A DNA stretch of 6,230 nucleotides. Origin: Spirochaetales bacterium (GTDB taxonomy: Bacteria > Spirochaetota > Spirochaetia > JAGLYY01). Below the pieces are notes generated by a model. That model worked only from the letters and a program-made list of their open reading frames with translations. It was not told where the DNA came from and made no database searches. The DNA lies in NCBI GenBank assembly GCA_023131935.1, contig JAGLYY010000297.1:1-6230 (forward strand), given 5' to 3'. The translations under genes and the position numbers were made by a program. Positions 4,377-6,230 of this stretch are shown here, piece by piece (position 1 is the first letter of the stretch; the number at the start of each line of letters is the position of its first letter).

Positions 4377-5723
4377 CTAAAAACTGTATTTCGCCTTCAC
4401 AAAGAGGGTGTCATTATTATCGAAATTGCCAAGCATTGATGTTTCATCTCCACCGAATATCTGGGCGCCAAGAGTGAGGGTAAGCGAGTCGAAATAAAGG
4501 CAATCGACCTGCGGTATCAGCAGGAAATCCACACTTGTTTCCTCATCATCACAATAGATGTTACATATTCCGCCCAGCATTATTGCAAGTGTCTCTTCAA
4601 AAAAATTGCTGGAAAGACCGCCGATGATGGAATTGATGGTCTTTACATCATCAAGGTCAGTGAAGTTCAAATTCTGGATTTCCTCCGAAAATTGCAGGTT
4701 TATTGAAAAGTAATCCAGGAATGGGAGATCGGCGCCTATCGCCCATTTCAGTTTCGGGTCGGCAATGGCGTCATCCTCACCATTCAGGTCTTCCGTAAAG
4801 AAAAAGGCCCCTTCCGCCCTGATACCAAGATCCAGTATGGTTGTGGCAAAATCAAGACCGACAATGTGCAGTCTGTGATATTCAGGTGTCAGGGTAACAT
4901 TTATTTCTCCGGCGGTAAAATCGATAATTTCGATCTGATGTATTGAAGGATTGTCGTCCCATGTATAAAAGTAGCTCGCGGAAAAATCACAGCCCAGAAC
5001 GGAACTTCCGATGCGGAGGCCTGCTTCGAAATTTTCGGGGACCATTTCGGGATATACCGCGTCAGCAAAAGCATACACCATATTGAAGGTTTGCGGACCC
5101 ATCTCAATTGTTTCGGGTAAGGAAGGGCGGTAAAATGCCCAGTCAGAATCATCATCCGGAAATATGCTGGGGGAAAAAAACGGAATGAATATTCCCTCAA
5201 GCTGGAGATAATCGTCGAAAAGATACACATTGGCCTTGATCATTGGAATTGCTGTTTTCATGTTTGAGAAATCAAGAATATCAAATTCCTTATAGTTAAG
5301 AGGATTGATATTGTCGGTCGGGGCCAGCGCGTCTACCCTGCCCCAACTTACTTTCTGCGCACCGAGAGATATTTCAAATATTCCGGCCCAAAGGTTTAAA
5401 TATAGTTCTTTAAGGTTGATACATAAGTAATTTTCCGTATCGGGAAATTGTTGCAAATATCCCGATAGATCACTGTTCCCATAGGCATGTTTGATATCAA
5501 GATCGGCATGAGCGGAACAGTTCTCTCCCATCATGAAAGAAGAGAGTTTCAAATTCAGACAACTGTTCAGTTTTGTAAGGTCGTACGGATCACCGAGGCG
5601 CATATTAGCCTGGTTCATAATAGAACCGTTCAACTCGGTGTCGGCGAATATATTTGTGCAAAAAATGAATGTAAGTGTAATAACAAAGAATACTACGCTA
5701 TGTATTCTGCTTTTATGGTCCAT
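4377..5723 (-). CDS. Outer-membrane beta-barrel protein (DUF1302-like)
   Basis: This 448-aa protein starts with a signal peptide: basic MDHKSRIH, hydrophobic VVFFVITLTFIF, and a probable cleavage after NIFA (residue 27). The mature protein shows alternating polar/hydrophobic strands throughout and ends in KYSF, the terminal aromatic typical of proteins inserted by the BAM machinery. The segment QKVSWGRVDALAPTDNINPL (123-142), followed by IFIPFFSPSIFP (178-189), resembles DUF1302-like porins, which share a GKQ-x-x-x-WG-x-x-D-x-x-x-P-x-D-x-x-NP pattern. AGGAGGA (5732-5738) lies 8 nt upstream of the ATG, inside the end of the preceding gene, and only 2 bp separate the two genes. It is clearly in an operon with the LolA-like gene. 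A role in lipid or hydrophobic-substrate export with that partner is inference; a general porin is the alternative. No convincing terminator follows its stop. Confidence 0.85.
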   Translation of the reverse strand: MDHKSRIHSVVFFVITLTFIFCTNIFADTELNGSIMNQANMRLGDPYDLTKLNSCLNLKLSSFMMGENCSAHADLDIKHAYGNSDLSGYLQQFPDTENYLCINLKELYLNLWAGIFEISLGAQKVSWGRVDALAPTDNINPLNYKEFDILDFSNMKTAIPMIKANVYLFDDYLQLEGIFIPFFSPSIFPDDDSDWAFYRPSLPETIEMGPQTFNMVYAFADAVYPEMVPENFEAGLRIGSSVLGCDFSASYFYTWDDNPSIHQIEIIDFTAGEINVTLTPEYHRLHIVGLDFATTILDLGIRAEGAFFFTEDLNGEDDAIADPKLKWAIGADLPFLDYFSINLQFSEEIQNLNFTDLDDVKTINSIIGGLSSNFFEETLAIMLGGICNIYCDDEETSVDFLLIPQVDCLYFDSLTLTLGAQIFGGDETSMLGNFDNNDTLFVKAKYSF

Positions 5724-5725
5724 GA

Positions 5726-6230
5726 TTAAAATCCTCCTGTTTCTCGTTTAAGGTGTCTTTGCGTAAAAAAACTGTCCAGTATTTCGGTATTGACTTCCAC
5801 TTTCCTGAATTCTATCAATGTTTCATATCCACTTTTCTGCTCATTGGTCATCAGGAGGGCAGAAGCGGTCCAGATATCGGTTCCTTCAATTTTTTTAAGG
5901 CCTGTTTGCGTCATTACTTTCAGGTAATTACCCTTCTTATCGTAGAATTCCTGCTTCACAAGATAAAAAATATCTTTTCGGACCCAGAGAATTTTTTTAC
6001 TATAGCCTTCATCATTCTTTATAGTATCGGTGGCAGGCACGGCTTCTATTTTATAACAGTCATTTCCATCTATACTCTCGCTCCCTATGATACTATAATT
6101 GTAATTATCAATGCTTCCCTGGCTCATATCGGCATAAGTAAAATCCGAGCCCATGAAACTCCCGCTTTTCCCGCTGGAAGCTATTCTTCTTACCCTTTTC
6201 AGCGCCGGAAGATATATCCATAAATCATCA
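5726..6230 (-). CDS. LolA-like outer-membrane lipoprotein-sorting protein (C-terminal 167 aa, partial)
   Basis: The frame is open to the window edge, so the N-terminus and signal peptide lie beyond 6230. The visible part opens DDLWIYLPALKRVRRI and continues with GSFMGSDFTYADM, a very characteristic stretch of proteins annotated as outer membrane lipoprotein-sorting protein (LolA/LppX-like half-barrel fold). Further matches are YKIEAVPA, KKILWVRKDIFYLVKQEFYD with KKGNYLKV, and the ending FTQRHLKR. Such proteins are periplasmic and carry lipids or lipoproteins. Members of this subgroup usually sit beside RND/MMPL-type transporters and an outer-membrane barrel. The barrel gene follows 2 bp after this TAA stop and its ribosome site lies within this gene's last codons, so translation is likely coupled. 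An ATG at 6154 is internal to the domain and is not the true start. Confidence 0.88.
   Translation of the reverse strand, partial: DDLWIYLPALKRVRRIASSGKSGSFMGSDFTYADMSQGSIDNYNYSIIGSESIDGNDCYKIEAVPATDTIKNDEGYSKKILWVRKDIFYLVKQEFYDKKGNYLKVMTQTGLKKIEGTDIWTASALLMTNEQKSGYETLIEFRKVEVNTEILDSFFTQRHLKRETGGF

Noticed and set aside
4901..5230. Minus-strand 109-aa frame overlapping the barrel gene in another phase
   Set aside because: It is an out-of-phase shadow of the barrel gene with no ribosome site or recognisable motif.
5487..6223. Plus-strand open frames opposite the barrel and LolA-like genes
   Set aside because: They lie antisense to two confidently recognised genes and show no family features.

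Overview
The window appears to come from the chromosome of a Gram-negative, moderately AT-rich bacterium. The minus strand at the right end encodes a secreted outer-membrane beta-barrel ending in Tyr-Ser-Phe and a LolA-like periplasmic protein, so the cell has an outer membrane. The mix of an RRM protein, a small Lys/Arg-rich protein, a GIY-YIG nuclease and dispersed palindromic repeats fits Desulfobacterota, Spirochaetota or Bacteroidota-like lineages. The sequence alone does not decide between them.

Positions 1-560 are mostly decayed. There is a Walker-A fragment of an IS21-type IstB helper (+), a perfect GC-rich hairpin, an intact 53-aa Lys-rich small protein on the minus strand (137-298), a bidirectional terminator, and an RRM RNA-binding protein gene (-) that has lost its middle. 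Positions 567-2093 form a self-contained TetR-SDR operon. Its sigma70-like promoter is bracketed by two 14-bp operators, then come a TetR-family repressor and an NAD(P)-dependent short-chain dehydrogenase. Positions 2280-2693 encode a YjbQ/UPF0047 protein. Positions 2743-3351 encode a small two-TM protein with a bacterial-PH-like soluble part.

Positions 3352-4190 are an accessory graveyard. A scrap of a DUF4143-type ATPase gene runs directly into a 71-bp structured repeat. Next is a stretch of eroded coding sequence spread over three frames, then a small GIY-YIG nuclease gene whose last quarter is a second, near-identical copy of the same repeat, 674 bp from the first. This nuclease-plus-repeat pair is the best candidate here for something under-described. 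It could be a non-autonomous repeat and its partner nuclease, comparable in logic to REP/RAYT pairs, but the window gives association only. Positions 4190-4376 separate convergent genes and hold two mutually exclusive hairpins and a C8T7 tract.

Positions 4377-6230 (minus strand) are the end of an operon: a LolA-like outer-membrane lipoprotein-sorting protein (5' end outside the window), then, 2 bp later, an outer-membrane beta-barrel. In many Gram-negatives such a pair accompanies an RND/MMPL-type transporter, which could lie beyond position 6230. No rRNA, tRNA or CRISPR array was seen.
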